From positions 5,717 through 69,716 of the forward strand of contig CAZNIS010000028.1 in the NCBI GenBank assembly GCA_964573105.1: a DNA stretch of 64,000 bases. Reading direction: 5' to 3'. Position numbers and translations under genes: made by a program. This DNA is from CAKZSB01 sp964573105 (GTDB lineage: Bacteria; Pseudomonadota; Gammaproteobacteria; Granulosicoccales; Granulosicoccaceae). Shown here one piece after another: positions 35,357 to 44,457 of the stretch. Positions within the stretch are counted from its first letter, which is position 1. Each line of letters opens with the position of its first letter. Below the pieces are notes generated by a model, which saw nothing but the letters and a program-made list of their open reading frames with translations, did not search any database and was not told the DNA's origin.

Positions 35357-35661
35357 TGGCGGACCTTCAATTCGAGCGAATTGTCCAGATCACCGAGGTG
35401 ATGCATCAGTACGCCCGAGTGGGCAATTGGGAACAAGTGCAATTGTCTGACAGCAGAAGGCAACAACTCCTTGATGATGCCATACTTGCCAAAACAATGA
35501 TCACCAATGAGCAGGGTCTGGAGAAGATTCAGGACCTGAACAATAAAATACTGGAGCTCGCCCGAAAAGACCAGCGCAGGCTTCAGTCCGACCATCAGAA
35601 AACCCGACACAACTTACAGAAGTGCTCAGCCTATCTGGAAACCAGCCGACGAAGTAAATAG
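35356..35661 (+). CDS. FliT-like small helical chaperone
   Basis: The 101-residue, highly charged all-helical protein lies exactly where fliT follows fliD and fliS in many bacteria. The pattern of three helices with VGNWEQVQLSDSRRQQLLDD resembles FliT (the W-x-x-x-x-L-x-x-R-R/Q segment), which chaperones FliD. Sequence conservation in this family is low, so the call rests mostly on length, helical content and context. It overlaps the fliS stop codon by one base. A GC hairpin (35712-35738) follows. Confidence 0.7.
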   Translation: MADLQFERIVQITEVMHQYARVGNWEQVQLSDSRRQQLLDDAILAKTMITNEQGLEKIQDLNNKILELARKDQRRLQSDHQKTRHNLQKCSAYLETSRRSK

Positions 35662-35711
35662 CAGCACCAATCGCCCGATGGGATGAATAACCCATACGCG
35701 ACAATTAGATT

Positions 35712-35738
35712 GGCCGGGCACTGCGTTGCAACCCGGCC
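35712..35738. terminator. Possible terminator hairpin after fliDST
   Basis: GGCCGGG and CCCGGCC form a 7 bp stem with a 13 nt loop in the spacer between the fliT-like gene and pomA. No T-run follows. The loop includes TTGC, but its spacing from the upstream GG elements does not fit a good sigma-54 promoter. Confidence 0.35.
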
Positions 35739-35886
35739 CGACCGCACGATTGGCGTGGTCGGCCAATAACCGCTTACTTATGTAACTGGCATTCACTGGC
35801 AATCTGACTGAGGACATGGCAATCGGAGATATAGCCTGGTCCTGTTTTTACAATGGACGTAGTATCGGTTACAGGGAGCTTTGCAA

Positions 35887-36657
35887 GTGGACATTGCTAC
35901 AGTCGTCGGTTTAGTTGGCGCGTTCGGGGTAATCATTGGTGCCATTGCCATGGGTGGCAGTGCCAACACCTTTGTCAATATACCCAGTTTGGTTGTGGTC
36001 ATCGGCGGTACCTTTGCGGTCACGCTGGGACAGATATCTCTACAACAATTCCTGGGCTCGTTCAAAGTCGGCCTCGGCGCGTTCTTTCATAAATCGTCCG
36101 CACCGGAAAAGTTGATCGAAGAGGCAATCGAGCTTGCCAACATCGCACGTAAAGAGGGCATCCTCGCGCTCGAAGGCCGCGAAATCGAGGACGAGTTTTT
36201 AAAGAACGGCGTGCAGTTCTGCATCGACGGTCAGCCTCCCGAAATCGTAAACAAGATGCTTTCACGCGATATCAATCTATCGCTAGAGCGTCAGATGATC
36301 AGCATCAAGATGTTCAAATCGGTCGCCTCTGCTGCCCCTGCGATGGGCATGATCGGCACCCTGATTGGACTGGTGCAGATGCTGGCCAACATGTCAGATC
36401 CCAAATCGATTGGACCTGCGATGGCGGTTGCGCTGCTGACCACACTTTATGGTGCCATCATCGCCAACGCGATCGCCGTGCCGATCGCTGAGAAACTAAA
36501 AGCCATCAGCACAACCGAGCGAATCAACAAGCTGATCATTCTGGAATCGATCAACGGCATTCAGGAAGGCACCAATCCACGCGTACTACAGCAGCTGTTG
36601 ACGACCTTCTTGCCCGAGAATATGCGCGACGCTCTGAACGAAGAAGCGAAGGCCTGA
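35887..36657 (+). CDS. pomA: Flagellar stator protein PomA/MotA (sodium-type)
   Basis: The 256-residue, four-helix inner-membrane protein resembles PomA/MotC: VDIATVVGLVGAFGVIIGAI, helix TFVNIPSLVVVIGGTFAV, and the C-terminal pair of helices AAPAMGMIGTLIGLVQML and GPAMAVALLTTLYGAIIANA. With PomB it forms the ion channel that drives the motor. The GTG at 35887 is preferred over TTG 35881 because AGGGAG lies 8 bp before it. PomA-type similarity over MotA suggests sodium drive, as expected in the sea. Confidence 0.9.
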   Translation: MDIATVVGLVGAFGVIIGAIAMGGSANTFVNIPSLVVVIGGTFAVTLGQISLQQFLGSFKVGLGAFFHKSSAPEKLIEEAIELANIARKEGILALEGREIEDEFLKNGVQFCIDGQPPEIVNKMLSRDINLSLERQMISIKMFKSVASAAPAMGMIGTLIGLVQMLANMSDPKSIGPAMAVALLTTLYGAIIANAIAVPIAEKLKAISTTERINKLIILESINGIQEGTNPRVLQQLLTTFLPENMRDALNEEAKA

Positions 36658-36695
36658 CCGGTCGGCGATCAGACTGAGAATGGATAGGAAACACC

Positions 36696-37742
36696 ATGTC
36701 AGATGACGCTCCAGTCGAAGAAGAAGAAGACGATCAGGCGTGGCTTGCGACCTTCGCCGATCTCATGTCACTGCTGATGTGCTTCTTCGTTCTGTTGCTG
36801 TCGTTCTCGGAGATGGATCTGGATAAGTATCGCCAGATTGCCGGTTCACTGCGTACGGCATTCGGTGTCCAGCGCCAGATCGAGGCGCCAGACCCGCCCA
36901 AGGGGACGAGTTTCATCGCTCAGGAATTCACACCGGGCAAGCCGGTACAGATTCCAGTCGATGTCACCAAGCAGGAAGCCGACAAAGACAAGGGCCGGGA
37001 AAAGCAGGAGGAAGAGGTCGACTTCAGCGAACTGGTGGAAAAGCTCAGCGAGATACTGGCACCAGAGATCGAGAGCGGCGCGATTGAACTCGTGACCATC
37101 GACGGTGAGTTGGTGGTACGTATTCTCGAGGGCGATTCGTTTGCATCTGGCAGCGCGCGATTGCGAAAGAGCTTCTATCCGATCCTGGAACGGCTGGCCG
37201 CCGGGTTGGATGAAAACACCGGCCGTATTGTCGTGGCCGGGCACACCGATAACGTACCGATTGCCACCCGTGCGTATCCGTCGAACTGGGTATTGTCGTC
37301 TGCGCGGGCCGCCAACGTGGTCCATCACCTGTCGACACTGGCGAATTTCCAACCCGGTGAACTCGAGATGCGCGCCTACGCAGACACGCGACCACTGGCG
37401 GACAATTCACTACCCGAGAACCGTGCGCGCAATCGGCGCGTGGAAGTGATCATCACCTACTCTGCCAATCCGGTTGGAGAAGAAGAAGCGACAAGCTCTG
37501 GCGCTGACGAGACGGCGGCCGGAGAATCGACCGGTGAACCATCGAGCGCCGCCGCGCTCGACGGTGAATCCGCACCGACAACACCCGCCGCGCCCGCACG
37601 TCGGGATGCAGCGCCGCGTGCGCCGGCCACCACACCGCCGCCGACGCCAAGCCCGGTGCTGCCGCTGACAGTGCAGCCGCCACCGCCGCTGGAGATCGAT
37701 CCCGATATCGACGAACCAGAAATCAGAATTGAAAGTGAATGA
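36696..37742 (+). CDS. pomB: Flagellar stator protein PomB/MotB (sodium-type)
   Basis: The N-terminal membrane helix (WLATFADLMSLLMCFFVLLL) has the invariant ion-binding aspartate in TFADLMS, followed by SFSEMDLDKYRQIAGS, very like PomB of Vibrio. A plug/linker and an OmpA-like peptidoglycan-binding domain follow (AGHTDNVPIATRAYPSNWVL, NRRVEVII). The C-terminal 90 residues are a Pro/Ala/Glu-rich tail not usual in PomB. AGGAAA precedes the ATG. The last 4 bases overlap the start of the PilZ gene. Confidence 0.93.
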   Translation: MSDDAPVEEEEDDQAWLATFADLMSLLMCFFVLLLSFSEMDLDKYRQIAGSLRTAFGVQRQIEAPDPPKGTSFIAQEFTPGKPVQIPVDVTKQEADKDKGREKQEEEVDFSELVEKLSEILAPEIESGAIELVTIDGELVVRILEGDSFASGSARLRKSFYPILERLAAGLDENTGRIVVAGHTDNVPIATRAYPSNWVLSSARAANVVHHLSTLANFQPGELEMRAYADTRPLADNSLPENRARNRRVEVIITYSANPVGEEEATSSGADETAAGESTGEPSSAAALDGESAPTTPAAPARRDAAPRAPATTPPPTPSPVLPLTVQPPPPLEIDPDIDEPEIRIESE

Positions 37743-38338
37743 CTCGCATGACACAAATCAATCGTCGTGACTATGTTCGAATCGAATCCCGAATAGGTTT
37801 AGGCTGGGAGCGCATTGCAGCAGATATGCCCCCCGATCAGCTGGTCAGAACGTTCGAACAGCGCAGTCGCTCTATCGGTATGATGTCGGAGTTAAATCAT
37901 CGCAGCGACGAGCTGACGCCGGCGATGCGGGTGATCGCCGAGCAACATCCGGAAATCGCACAGTATCTGAAGTTTCTGCAGTCCACCATTGAACATCTGG
38001 CCGAGCAGTGGTCAACCAGCAGCCAGCAGGCCGATAGCGATCAATTGCAGGACGTAGTGATATCAGCCGCCGGCATCGAGTTCGATTGCACTGAGCCCTG
38101 CCAGGCAGGCGACAAGCTTGAAATTATTTTCAGCCTGCATCCGTCGCGCGCGCGCATGCTGGTGGTTGGAGAAGTGCTGCGTGTGGACGAAATCAGCGTC
38201 GAGCAACAGACGCGATGGCGACTGGCATTGGCCTACCGGCATATTCGCGACGCCGACCAGGAACTGCTGATCCGCCATATCCATCGCGCCCAGCTCGACG
38301 AGTTGCGCCGCGCCAGAATGGATCGCAAAGCGGCGTGA
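37739..38338 (+). CDS. PilZ domain protein, possible c-di-GMP receptor
   Basis: The 199-residue protein has INRRDYVRIESRIGLGWERI near its start, close to the RxxxR c-di-GMP-binding signature, and VVISAAGIEFDCTEP further on, similar to the second PilZ motif (D/NxSxxG). These suggest a split arrangement with a helical insert (about 40-100). Overlap with pomB by 4 bp links its production to the stator, suggesting control of motor function by c-di-GMP, as with YcgR. The ATG at 37748 is an alternative start. Binding is inferred, not shown. Confidence 0.8.
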   Translation: MTRMTQINRRDYVRIESRIGLGWERIAADMPPDQLVRTFEQRSRSIGMMSELNHRSDELTPAMRVIAEQHPEIAQYLKFLQSTIEHLAEQWSTSSQQADSDQLQDVVISAAGIEFDCTEPCQAGDKLEIIFSLHPSRARMLVVGEVLRVDEISVEQQTRWRLALAYRHIRDADQELLIRHIHRAQLDELRRARMDRKAA

Positions 38339-38360
38339 CGATCGCTGCCGCTGAAGGCGA

Positions 38361-38744
38361 TTAACCGTCGCTTTTGGTGGATCCGTATACCGCAACCAGC
38401 AATTGTGACTCAGCCGGCCGCAGCGCATAGCGGCGCGCGATCTCGGCCGCACTGGCCCCATTGCGAGCAGCTTTAATAGCATCGAGTGATGCACCGGTGA
38501 CGCCGTGTTTCTGCCGATCCAGTGCGAGCCGAAGGTTGTGAATCTCCTCGGCCTGCAGACGCGAATGTTCTTCGAGGTCAGATAGCCGTCCGGTTAACCC
38601 CTGCACCACCACAGTGACAGAATTGAGTTGCGTTGCGGTCTCTCGCCGCAGCTTCACCAGCGCCCGAATGACCAGGCCGGCCGACGCCAGCACGACTACC
38701 GACATAGCCGCCAACGCCAGATAGATTGTCAATTGTTCAGGCAA
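38361..38744 (-). CDS. DUF2802 membrane protein
   Basis: The 127-residue protein has one N-terminal membrane helix (IYLALAAMSVVVLASAGLVI), a coiled coil and a C-terminal helix-turn-helix-like segment (GASAAEIARRYALRPAESQLLVAVYG). This matches the DUF2802 family, which in Pseudomonas and relatives ends the large flhF-fleN-fliA-che gene cluster. Here it follows flhF directly (gap 47 bp). It converges with the PilZ gene. Its function is unknown. Confidence 0.78.
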   Translation of the reverse strand: MPEQLTIYLALAAMSVVVLASAGLVIRALVKLRRETATQLNSVTVVVQGLTGRLSDLEEHSRLQAEEIHNLRLALDRQKHGVTGASLDAIKAARNGASAAEIARRYALRPAESQLLVAVYGSTKSDG

Positions 38745-38791
38745 TGTCGTAGCGCTTTTTCAAGATGCGGCAAGAAGTGGTGATCATCTGA

Positions 38792-40027
38792 CTAGGCCTC
38801 CAGTGACAGGCCGGCAAATTTAGTCAAATCGACGTCAGCCTCTTCATCCTTTGGCTGCTCGGTTGTGGCTTCCGATTCCGTATCCTCAACGACTGGCTCC
38901 TCACGCGTCGTACCCTCCTGATCAAAGGCGTACTCGACAAGACAACGAGTCGATGGTGTATTCAGTGATTGTTGCGGCCGCGCGCTGTCGGCCCAGAATG
39001 CTACCTTTGCAGACGATCGAATCATGCAATCGATCGCGATACCAGGCTGAGCGGTTTCATCGAGCCGGGTCAATACGGTAGATTCAATGTCAACCCCTAC
39101 CGAAAGCGCAAGCAAATCATCAATCGCCGCGCACTGCCAGGTGCCGGGAACTACCATCAGGTGCTTTATCCTGCGCCGTGCGCTGCCAAGCGCGGTGAGT
39201 TTATCGGCACGGGTTCGATAAGCGTTGATTGCAGGGGTATCGACCAGCACCAGTTTCTTGCGTCGAAGCTGTGCAAAGATCTCGTCGAGTTCGTCTTCGT
39301 TGCGGGCATCGAAAACCGGAATGCCCAGGGTGGCCCCTATCGCATCGAGCCGACCGTTACCGCCAATGCCGTTGTTGTCGGTGTTGATCAGTGCCATCGC
39401 CGCCGTCGACCCGCCACTGCTTAAAAATTGCGCCGCCATCTTGCCAATCACTGTGGTCTTGCCACTGCCGCCGGGGCCATGAAAGACGGCAATGCCACCG
39501 GCTGACGGCAGCTCGCACTGCTCGACCGGCAGGAGTTTTTGCAATGCACCGATGACATGACGTTCCGCAACCTCACCACCCTCAATCACTTTCGAGTTGT
39601 CTATTAACTGCTGTACCAGCCGCGTGCCGATTCCGATTGACATCAGCTGGGCAGAAATCTTCAGCTGATTTTCGTTACCGGTACCTGGCAGCGTGCCACC
39701 CTGCGCGAGACCTTCAAGGATACCGCGCAACTGACTAATTTCATCTCTTACATCGTAGGACAGGTTTTGCCCTTTTGCACGGTTGGATTTGCCCCTCGAC
39801 GCGTTTCGAACAGCAGTCGAATTTCCGACAGCTCGACCATCGTTTGACGCGCTGACGTAACCGTCGGGGAATTCTTCTATCAGGCTTTCGAGGTTGCCCG
39901 TCGCCAGCACTTCCACACCGTCTTCAACCTCACGGTTCGAGACGATGTAGGCATCCGGTCCAAAGGTCTCGCGCACTTTGCGCATAACCGTTTGAGAGTC
40001 TTTGCCTGTAAAACGCGTGACACTCAT
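38792..40027 (-). CDS. flhF: FlhF, SRP-like GTPase with degenerate motifs
   Basis: At 411 residues it has the FlhF B, N and G domains: TRFTGKDSQTVMRKVRETFG at the N-terminus and P-loop GPGGSGKT (184-191). FlhF sets polar flagellum location and number. Other GTPase motifs deviate: the activator element, usually TDxYRIGAxEQL, reads TDNNGIGGNGRL (216-227); DTAG is DTPA (263-266); and TKxD is TRLD (320-323). GTP binding may survive, but hydrolysis or SRP-like dimerisation is doubtful. Its regulator FlhG is missing downstream. It follows flhA by 61 bp. Confidence 0.9.
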   Translation of the reverse strand: MSVTRFTGKDSQTVMRKVRETFGPDAYIVSNREVEDGVEVLATGNLESLIEEFPDGYVSASNDGRAVGNSTAVRNASRGKSNRAKGQNLSYDVRDEISQLRGILEGLAQGGTLPGTGNENQLKISAQLMSIGIGTRLVQQLIDNSKVIEGGEVAERHVIGALQKLLPVEQCELPSAGGIAVFHGPGGSGKTTVIGKMAAQFLSSGGSTAAMALINTDNNGIGGNGRLDAIGATLGIPVFDARNEDELDEIFAQLRRKKLVLVDTPAINAYRTRADKLTALGSARRRIKHLMVVPGTWQCAAIDDLLALSVGVDIESTVLTRLDETAQPGIAIDCMIRSSAKVAFWADSARPQQSLNTPSTRCLVEYAFDQEGTTREEPVVEDTESEATTEQPKDEEADVDLTKFAGLSLEA

Positions 40028-40088
40028 CGCTAGTTATCCCTCGCCGAAAATTTGTGGTGGACTGGTGGGCTGTGCCGCAGGTCGAGCA

Positions 40089-42197
40089 TCAGGCCGCCTC
40101 CGCCGCATTGCCAATGTTCGCTACGACACGAATTTCGCGGTTGTCGGCGATCTCGCTGTAGGAAAGCACTTTCAACGCGGGAATACTGTGCCGGATCAGG
40201 CGCGCAAGCCAGGGGCGGACTTTCGGATTGACAAGCAACACGGCCGGCTGCCCGCTCGCCTGCTGCCGCTCTGCGCTTTCAGCCAGTGACTTGTAAAAAC
40301 GTTCGGCAAGCCCCGGCTCCATACCCAGCCCGCTGACATCACCTGCCTGCTCACCGGCCGAGATCGATTGTAGCCATATCTGTTCCAATTGATTATCGAC
40401 AGTGATGACATTGACAGCGCTCTGGGTGCCAGCGACTTGCTGGGTGATTAAACGGTTCAACGCAACGCGCACATGATCAGTAAGAATAGCAGGGTCTTTG
40501 ATTTCTTCACTGTGCGCGGCCAGTGATTCGGCAATGGTGCGCATGTCACGCACCGGAATGCCGTCGGCCAGCAGGTTCTGCAGCACCTTCACCAGCACCG
40601 CAAGCGAAATTTTCTTCGGCACCAGATCCTCGGCGAGCTTGGGTGCGGCAATGGCGAGCTTATCGAGCCAGTTTTGCGCCTCGTCGTGCCCCATCAGCTG
40701 CTCGGCGTGACTTTTCAGAATCTCGCTTAAATGCGTGGCCACGGTGGTACTGGGATCGACGACGGTGTAGCCCAGAGACTGCGCGTGATCGCGCAGCGCC
40801 GGCTCGATCCAGATCGCAGGCATACCAAAGGCGGGATCAGTGGCCGCTGTGCCGCGCAACGTGCCGGTTACACCACCCGGATCGATGGCCATTTCAAGCC
40901 CCGGATAGATTTCTGCATCGCCGGCGATCACTCCATGGACGGATATCCGATACTCGCCCGGCGCAAAATCCAGGTTGTCGCGAATGTGCACCGGATGAAT
41001 CAAAAAGCCCAGGTCATCGGTCAGCTTGCGGCGCACGCCGCGAATCTGGTCAAGCAGTTTTCCGCCGCGATCGGCATCGACCATACTGACCAGCTGATAG
41101 CCAACTTCCAGCGACAGCACATCACCGGCACTGACATCGTCCCAGCTTAGCTCGGCTGGCGCCGCGGGATCGGCAGGTGGCGCGTCTTCGGCTTTCACTT
41201 CGCGATTGGCAAGACTGGCTTTGTACCAGCCAAAGCCCGCCAACACGGCCGCCAGCATCAGGAACATGAAATTCGGCATGCCGGGTACCAGGCCGAGCGA
41301 GCCGATGATCGCAGCTGAGGTCAGAATGGCGCGCTTGTCGAGCGTGATCTGCTGAATCACCTGCTCGCTCATATCCTGTTCGACCGATGCGCGGGTGACG
41401 ATCAGCGCCGTGGCCATCGACAACAACAACGATGGAATCTGTGCGGCCAGACCATCGCCAATGGTCAACAGAGAATAGTTGCGCGCCGCTTCGGCGAATC
41501 CCAGATCGTACTGACCGACACCTATCGCCAGACCGCCAAAGATGTTAATCAACAGAATCAGCACACCGGCGATCGCATCACCGCGAACGAACTTGCTGGC
41601 ACCATCCATCGAGCCGTAAAAATCAGCTTCTCGTGCAATCTCCTCACGACGCCGGCTGGATTCTTCCTGATCGATAATGCCAGCATTCAGATCGGCATCA
41701 ATCGCCATCTGCTTGCCCGGCATCGCGTCCAGTGTGAAGCGTGCGGTGACTTCCGAAACGCGACCCGCACCCTTGGTGACGACGACAAAATTGATGATCA
41801 CCAGAATGGCGAATACCACCAGGCCAACGGCGTAGTTACCGCCAATGACAAAGTTGCCAAAACTCTCGATAACGTTGCCGGCCGAGGCGGTACCGGTATG
41901 CCCCTCCTGCAACACCACGCGAGTAGAGGCGATATTCAGCGCCAGACGCAGCATGGTGGCGACCAGCAACACAGCGGGGAAGGCAGAGAAAGCAAGCGGC
42001 TTTAAGGTGTAAACCGTGACCAGCAAAACGATCAGTGACAACGCGATGTTGAAGGTGAACAACAGGTCCAGCCCCACGGGTGGCAAAGGCAGCACCAACA
42101 TCGCCAGCACCACAACAATAAGGAGCGGCGCCCCCAGACCGGCGCGCGAAAGCTCGCCTATCGATTGCTGCACCCGACTAGCCACTGATATCTCCAT
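40089..42197 (-). CDS. flhA: Flagellar export gate protein FlhA
   Basis: The 702-residue protein has eight N-terminal membrane helices (from GAPLLIVVVLAMLVLPLPPV) with the FHIPEP-type loop KGAGRVSEVTARFTLDAMPG and DADLNAGIIDQEE. A large cytoplasmic domain from about residue 340 includes the ASGQPAVLLVNPKVRPWLAR stretch. FlhA forms the nonameric ring that docks substrate-chaperone complexes. It is 21 bp downstream of flhB. Length and motifs are normal. Confidence 0.96.
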   Translation of the reverse strand: MEISVASRVQQSIGELSRAGLGAPLLIVVVLAMLVLPLPPVGLDLLFTFNIALSLIVLLVTVYTLKPLAFSAFPAVLLVATMLRLALNIASTRVVLQEGHTGTASAGNVIESFGNFVIGGNYAVGLVVFAILVIINFVVVTKGAGRVSEVTARFTLDAMPGKQMAIDADLNAGIIDQEESSRRREEIAREADFYGSMDGASKFVRGDAIAGVLILLINIFGGLAIGVGQYDLGFAEAARNYSLLTIGDGLAAQIPSLLLSMATALIVTRASVEQDMSEQVIQQITLDKRAILTSAAIIGSLGLVPGMPNFMFLMLAAVLAGFGWYKASLANREVKAEDAPPADPAAPAELSWDDVSAGDVLSLEVGYQLVSMVDADRGGKLLDQIRGVRRKLTDDLGFLIHPVHIRDNLDFAPGEYRISVHGVIAGDAEIYPGLEMAIDPGGVTGTLRGTAATDPAFGMPAIWIEPALRDHAQSLGYTVVDPSTTVATHLSEILKSHAEQLMGHDEAQNWLDKLAIAAPKLAEDLVPKKISLAVLVKVLQNLLADGIPVRDMRTIAESLAAHSEEIKDPAILTDHVRVALNRLITQQVAGTQSAVNVITVDNQLEQIWLQSISAGEQAGDVSGLGMEPGLAERFYKSLAESAERQQASGQPAVLLVNPKVRPWLARLIRHSIPALKVLSYSEIADNREIRVVANIGNAAEAA

Positions 42198-42218
42198 GCT
42201 CTGTCACTAACGCCATCA

Positions 42219-43355
42219 TCATCCGTCATCACTCAGGTTGGCCGGTATCGACAAGGCCTCGGGTCGTACCGGCATGGAGCCGCCAGATGATCGATACTCC
42301 TGCAACTGAAAAATGTAGGCTAAAACCTGGGCGACCGCCACATAGAGTTCAGTCGGTACTTCTTCTCCAGGTTGCACTTTGCGGTACAGCAGTCTGGCCA
42401 GCAGCGGCGCACGATATACCGGTACTTCGTGGGCACGCGCTATCTCCCGAATACGAAGCGCCATATGATCTATTCCACTGGCGACTACCGTGGGTGCTCC
42501 GGCCGATGATTTGTTGTATTTCAGTGCAACCGAATAGTGCGTCGGGTTGACGATAATCACGTCCGATGTCTTGACTGAAACCAGCATTTCCCGGTTGGCG
42601 GCTTCTTGTTGCAAGCGGCGAATCTTGCCACGCACTTCCGGGTTGCCGTTGGTTTCTTTGGCCTCTTCCTTGACCTCTTGTTTGGTCATGCGCTGTTTAC
42701 GCTTGTGATCCCACTTCTGATAGGGCACGTCGATCAGCACCACCACAATCAGCGCCGCCGATAAGGTGCCAAACACCAGCACCATCAGCCAGGCGCCACT
42801 GATAATGGCGGTCTCGACCGGCTGTTGTCCCAGTTGCAGATAGCGTTCAGACAGGGAGTGAAAAAGCCACCACGACACCAGTGCCAGCAACAGGAACTTC
42901 GCCATCGCCTTGACCAGTTCGATCAGCGCATTGAGGCCGAACATGCGCTTCAATCCCGACAGCGGATTGAGCTTCGACAACTTCGGCTCCAGCCCCTTGA
43001 GTGTAAAACCCGTACCACCCATCAGCAGCGGCCCGACAATACTGCCAACTACCATCAGTACGAAAACGGGGGCGAGTGCGTCGAGTGCGGCAAGCAGGTT
43101 GCGTGTCAAATACAATACTGGCGTGGCTTCGCTGAGCAACGTAGCGCGATCAATAGTGAAGTCAGTTCGCATCAGTGTCAGGATATCGGAACCAACAGAC
43201 CCGCCCATCAACGCCATCGCGATAGTGGCCACCAGCAACATCACCACGGTATTTAGCTCGCGCGAGCGCGCGACCTCGCCTTTGTCACGCGATTCGCGCA
43301 GGCGTTTCTCAGAGGGTTCTTCGCTGCGTTCCTGGGAGGTATCCTGCTCTGCCAT
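42219..43355 (-). CDS. flhB: Flagellar export switch protein FlhB
   Basis: The start at ATG 43355 (MAEQDTSQERSEEPSEKRLR) is preferred; the frame is open to 43382, overlapping fliR. The protein has four membrane helices and a C-terminal cytoplasmic domain with the self-cleavage motif NPTH (in IIVNPTHYSVALKY) and the surrounding VVASGIDHMALRIREIA. Autocleavage switches export from hook to filament proteins, together with FliK. It overlaps or abuts the end of fliR and precedes flhA. Confidence 0.95.
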   Translation of the reverse strand: MAEQDTSQERSEEPSEKRLRESRDKGEVARSRELNTVVMLLVATIAMALMGGSVGSDILTLMRTDFTIDRATLLSEATPVLYLTRNLLAALDALAPVFVLMVVGSIVGPLLMGGTGFTLKGLEPKLSKLNPLSGLKRMFGLNALIELVKAMAKFLLLALVSWWLFHSLSERYLQLGQQPVETAIISGAWLMVLVFGTLSAALIVVVLIDVPYQKWDHKRKQRMTKQEVKEEAKETNGNPEVRGKIRRLQQEAANREMLVSVKTSDVIIVNPTHYSVALKYNKSSAGAPTVVASGIDHMALRIREIARAHEVPVYRAPLLARLLYRKVQPGEEVPTELYVAVAQVLAYIFQLQEYRSSGGSMPVRPEALSIPANLSDDG

Positions 43356-43356
43356 G

Positions 43357-44130
43357 TCAGCGCATACGCAGCCAATCGGCAATTGATCCCATACTTTTCG
43401 AAATCAATTCCTGAAAGGTTCCGGCCACGACTGGCAACGTCAGCATAATGACGATAAAACCCACCATCATGGTGACCGGAAATCCCACTGACAGAATATT
43501 CAGCTGTGGCGCAGCACGTGTCATCACACCCATGATCAGATTGACCGTCAGCATCGCACACAACGCCGGTACTGCCACCATGACTGCACCGGTAAACAAC
43601 ACCAGCGACCACTCCAGCACGCGCCACAGCATCGCCACGGTGACAGGCTCGCCCACCGGTAAATAATTAAAGCTGGCATCGACCAATTCGATTAATGCGT
43701 GGTGCCCATTGAACGCGAGGAACAACAAGGTGACAAACAGCGAGTAGAACTGACTGACAATCGGTACCGACACGCCATTACTGGGATCATTCATCAACGC
43801 ATAGCCCAGGCCCATTGTCATGGCGATGCTTTCACCGCCCATCACCACTGCATTAAAAACCAGTCTGACCATGAATCCCATCGCCACACCAATGAGCACC
43901 TGCGTGGCGGTGATCAGTATGCCCTCTGCAGACAAAGCCGGCACCGACGGTACCGCATCCACGCCAGGCACAATCACCATGGTGATCAACACGCAAAGGC
44001 CCACGCGAATGCGCATTGGTGTGTAGTTGCTGCTGAAAATCGGTGCGACCATCACCATGCCGGCAACGCGTACTAGTGGCCAATAGAGACTGCTCACCCA
44101 GCCACTCACCGCAGACAATTCGACGTTCAT
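43357..44130 (-). CDS. fliR: Flagellar export gate protein FliR
   Basis: The 257-residue membrane protein shows FliR features: VAGMVMVAPIFSSNYTPMRI near the N-terminus and LNILSVGFPVTMMVGFIVIM near the C-terminus. It is part of the FliPQR channel complex in the MS ring. It starts 12 bp after fliQ and ends next to the flhB start, consistent with coupled translation. Confidence 0.95.
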   Translation of the reverse strand: MNVELSAVSGWVSSLYWPLVRVAGMVMVAPIFSSNYTPMRIRVGLCVLITMVIVPGVDAVPSVPALSAEGILITATQVLIGVAMGFMVRLVFNAVVMGGESIAMTMGLGYALMNDPSNGVSVPIVSQFYSLFVTLLFLAFNGHHALIELVDASFNYLPVGEPVTVAMLWRVLEWSLVLFTGAVMVAVPALCAMLTVNLIMGVMTRAAPQLNILSVGFPVTMMVGFIVIMLTLPVVAGTFQELISKSMGSIADWLRMR

Positions 44131-44142
44131 CAGGCGGCAGAA

Positions 44143-44415
44143 TCAACCCAGGGTCGAGGGTATGACTTCCTGGACCAGTGATCGCGTGTAATCGATCATT
44201 GTCGCCATAATCCAGGGCCCAGTCAGATAGAGGGCAGCAACCAGGATCAGCAATTTGGGAATGAAACTCAGCGTCATTTCATTTACCTGCGTTGCCGCCT
44301 GAATCATCCCCACCAGCAAACCAACCACCAGCGCCGAAATCAACATCGGGGCTGAGATATACACCGTCACCAGCAAGGCTTGCTGACCGATGGCAATGAC
44401 ATTGTCAGGCGTCAT
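44143..44415 (-). CDS. fliQ: Flagellar export gate protein FliQ
   Basis: The 90-residue, two-helix membrane protein has the FliQ sequence pattern: MTPDNVIAIGQQALLVTVYI, then VGLLVGMIQAATQVNEMTLS and FIPKLLILVAALYLTGPWIM. Four copies join FliP and FliR in the export channel. It lies between fliP and fliR on the same strand with normal spacing. Confidence 0.96.
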   Translation of the reverse strand: MTPDNVIAIGQQALLVTVYISAPMLISALVVGLLVGMIQAATQVNEMTLSFIPKLLILVAALYLTGPWIMATMIDYTRSLVQEVIPSTLG

Positions 44416-44457
44416 GCTCGCCTCCCGACGGTTTAGTGCGATACAGTGTGGTACCGC

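Noticed and set aside
35714..35731. Possible sigma-54 promoter for pomA in CGGGCACTGCGTTGCA
   Set aside because: The best -24-like element (GGGCAC) is one base too close to TTGC, and sigma-54 spacing is strict. The site also lies inside a hairpin about 155 bp from the gene.
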